A stretch of 5,838 bases of DNA, taken from NCBI GenBank assembly GCA_030149625.1, contig JASLHP010000284.1, positions 1 through 5,838 on the forward strand, written 5' to 3'. A program made the translations under genes and the position numbers. The notes beneath the pieces were generated by a model. That model saw only the letters and a list, made by a program, of their open reading frames with translations, made no database searches and was not told the DNA's origin. Every line of letters starts with the position of its first letter. The first letter of the stretch is position 1. Positions 5,504 to 5,838 of this stretch are shown here, piece by piece. Origin of the DNA: Solirubrobacteraceae bacterium (lineage in GTDB: Bacteria; Actinomycetota; Thermoleophilia; Solirubrobacterales; Solirubrobacteraceae).

Positions 5504-5838
5504 GTGGCGAGCATGGTTACGAGGATGAAGCTGACGTTCGACCTGCCGGTAATGCTCGACATGCGACCGCGTCAGTGGCTAGCACGTCAGCGTTCCTCGG
5601 CGGCGAACATCGGCGTTCTCGAAAGCGTCGAGCAGCTGGATCTGATCGGCCAGCTGCGCAGCGAGATCCTCTCTCGAGCTGACGACGGCGAGCTTGCCAT
5701 AGGCAGCGAGTGGTGGCAGGAGGCCCGCCGCCGTCTCTGCAACCACATGCTTCACAGCGATCCCCGTCGCTTCCTACGATGGCCCGAGGTTCGCACGACG
5801 ATGTTCGTCGCCTACGGAAGTTACGTAGCAGCCGAGCT
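5504..5838 (+). CDS. Putative sugar O-methyltransferase, N-terminal part (cut by window edge)
   Basis: An open frame runs to the right edge with no stop; 111 complete codons are visible. It is recognised mainly from FLRWPEVRTTMFV at 90-102 followed by a tyrosine and YVAAE (107-111). This resembles the segment before the SAM-binding domain in the 'putative sugar O-methyltransferase' family, where a conserved FLRW..I..TMF stretch occurs. The SAM-binding motif would lie beyond the window, so the enzymatic call is an inference from the N-terminal part only. The start is uncertain: GTG 5504 fits a TAACTT box 7 nt upstream; ATG 5513, 5525 and 5552 are in-frame alternatives, none with a well-spaced SD (GAGG directly abuts 5525). 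The frame is open back to 5360, but no ATG or GTG precedes 5504. Being divergent from a GT-C glycosyltransferase fits a role in decorating a cell-surface glycan. Confidence 0.6.
   Translation, partial: MASMVTRMKLTFDLPVMLDMRPRQWLARQRSSAANIGVLESVEQLDLIGQLRSEILSRADDGELAIGSEWWQEARRRLCNHMLHSDPRRFLRWPEVRTTMFVAYGSYVAAE

Noticed and set aside
3943..5562. A 539-codon minus-strand frame overlapping the GT-C gene in another phase
   Set aside because: The product is strongly arginine-rich without membrane segments, while the other phase gives clear GT-C motifs and transmembrane helices.

Overview
This is a GC-rich bacterial window, most likely from a high-GC actinobacterium. A Thermoleophilia/Solirubrobacterales-type genome is my best guess, resting on gene content, GTG starts and the lack of Shine-Dalgarno (SD) sequences; the taxonomy is inferred, not shown. 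Hand-counted 60-base lines give about 73% GC inside polX (1201-1260), 52-62% inside the membrane glycosyltransferase (4261-4320, 4921-4980) and 47-48% in the left edge and the right intergenic region. The right half is therefore visibly less GC-rich than the left.

Layout. Bases 1-186 are AT-richer and have no convincing gene. polX (187-1935, minus) encodes a complete bacterial family-X DNA polymerase with a PHP nuclease domain. Only 22 bp away, a dolichol-phosphate-mannose-synthase-like GT2 glycosyltransferase (1958-2677) starts in the opposite direction. Its last four codons form the first unit of a seven-copy array of roughly 30-bp imperfect tandem repeats (2664-2853). A SpoIIM/DUF95-type membrane protein follows (2882-3631, plus). 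It converges on a GT-C (PMT/ArnT-like) polytopic glycosyltransferase (3708-5312, minus); the gap holds a perfect 16-bp tandem duplication. The GT-C gene is divergent, across 191 bp, from the 5' part of a likely sugar O-methyltransferase (5504 to the edge, plus), which runs out of the window.

How the genes fit together. The GT2 enzyme would make a polyprenyl-phosphate sugar on the cytoplasmic face. GT-C enzymes use such lipid-linked sugars on the outer face, so the two could act in one glycosylation route. The O-methyltransferase suggests that a glycan-decoration locus continues to the right. PolX is a DNA-repair enzyme and the SpoIIM-like protein has no defined function; neither has an evident link to glycans.

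Most notable signals. (1) The repeat array, in which most units read as a four-codon frame (GTG CGC TTC AGG) closed by TAG, with the stop merging into an SD-like AGGAGG/AGGAAGG. (2) A TAGGGTA heptamer in the 22-bp polX/GT2 gap that reads as TAnnnT on both strands, suggesting a shared bidirectional -10 element. (3) TAnnnT boxes 6-7 nt before the chosen start codons of three genes, none with a good SD, suggesting leaderless transcription. I found no CRISPR array, tRNA, rRNA, insertion sequence or clearly new multi-gene system.
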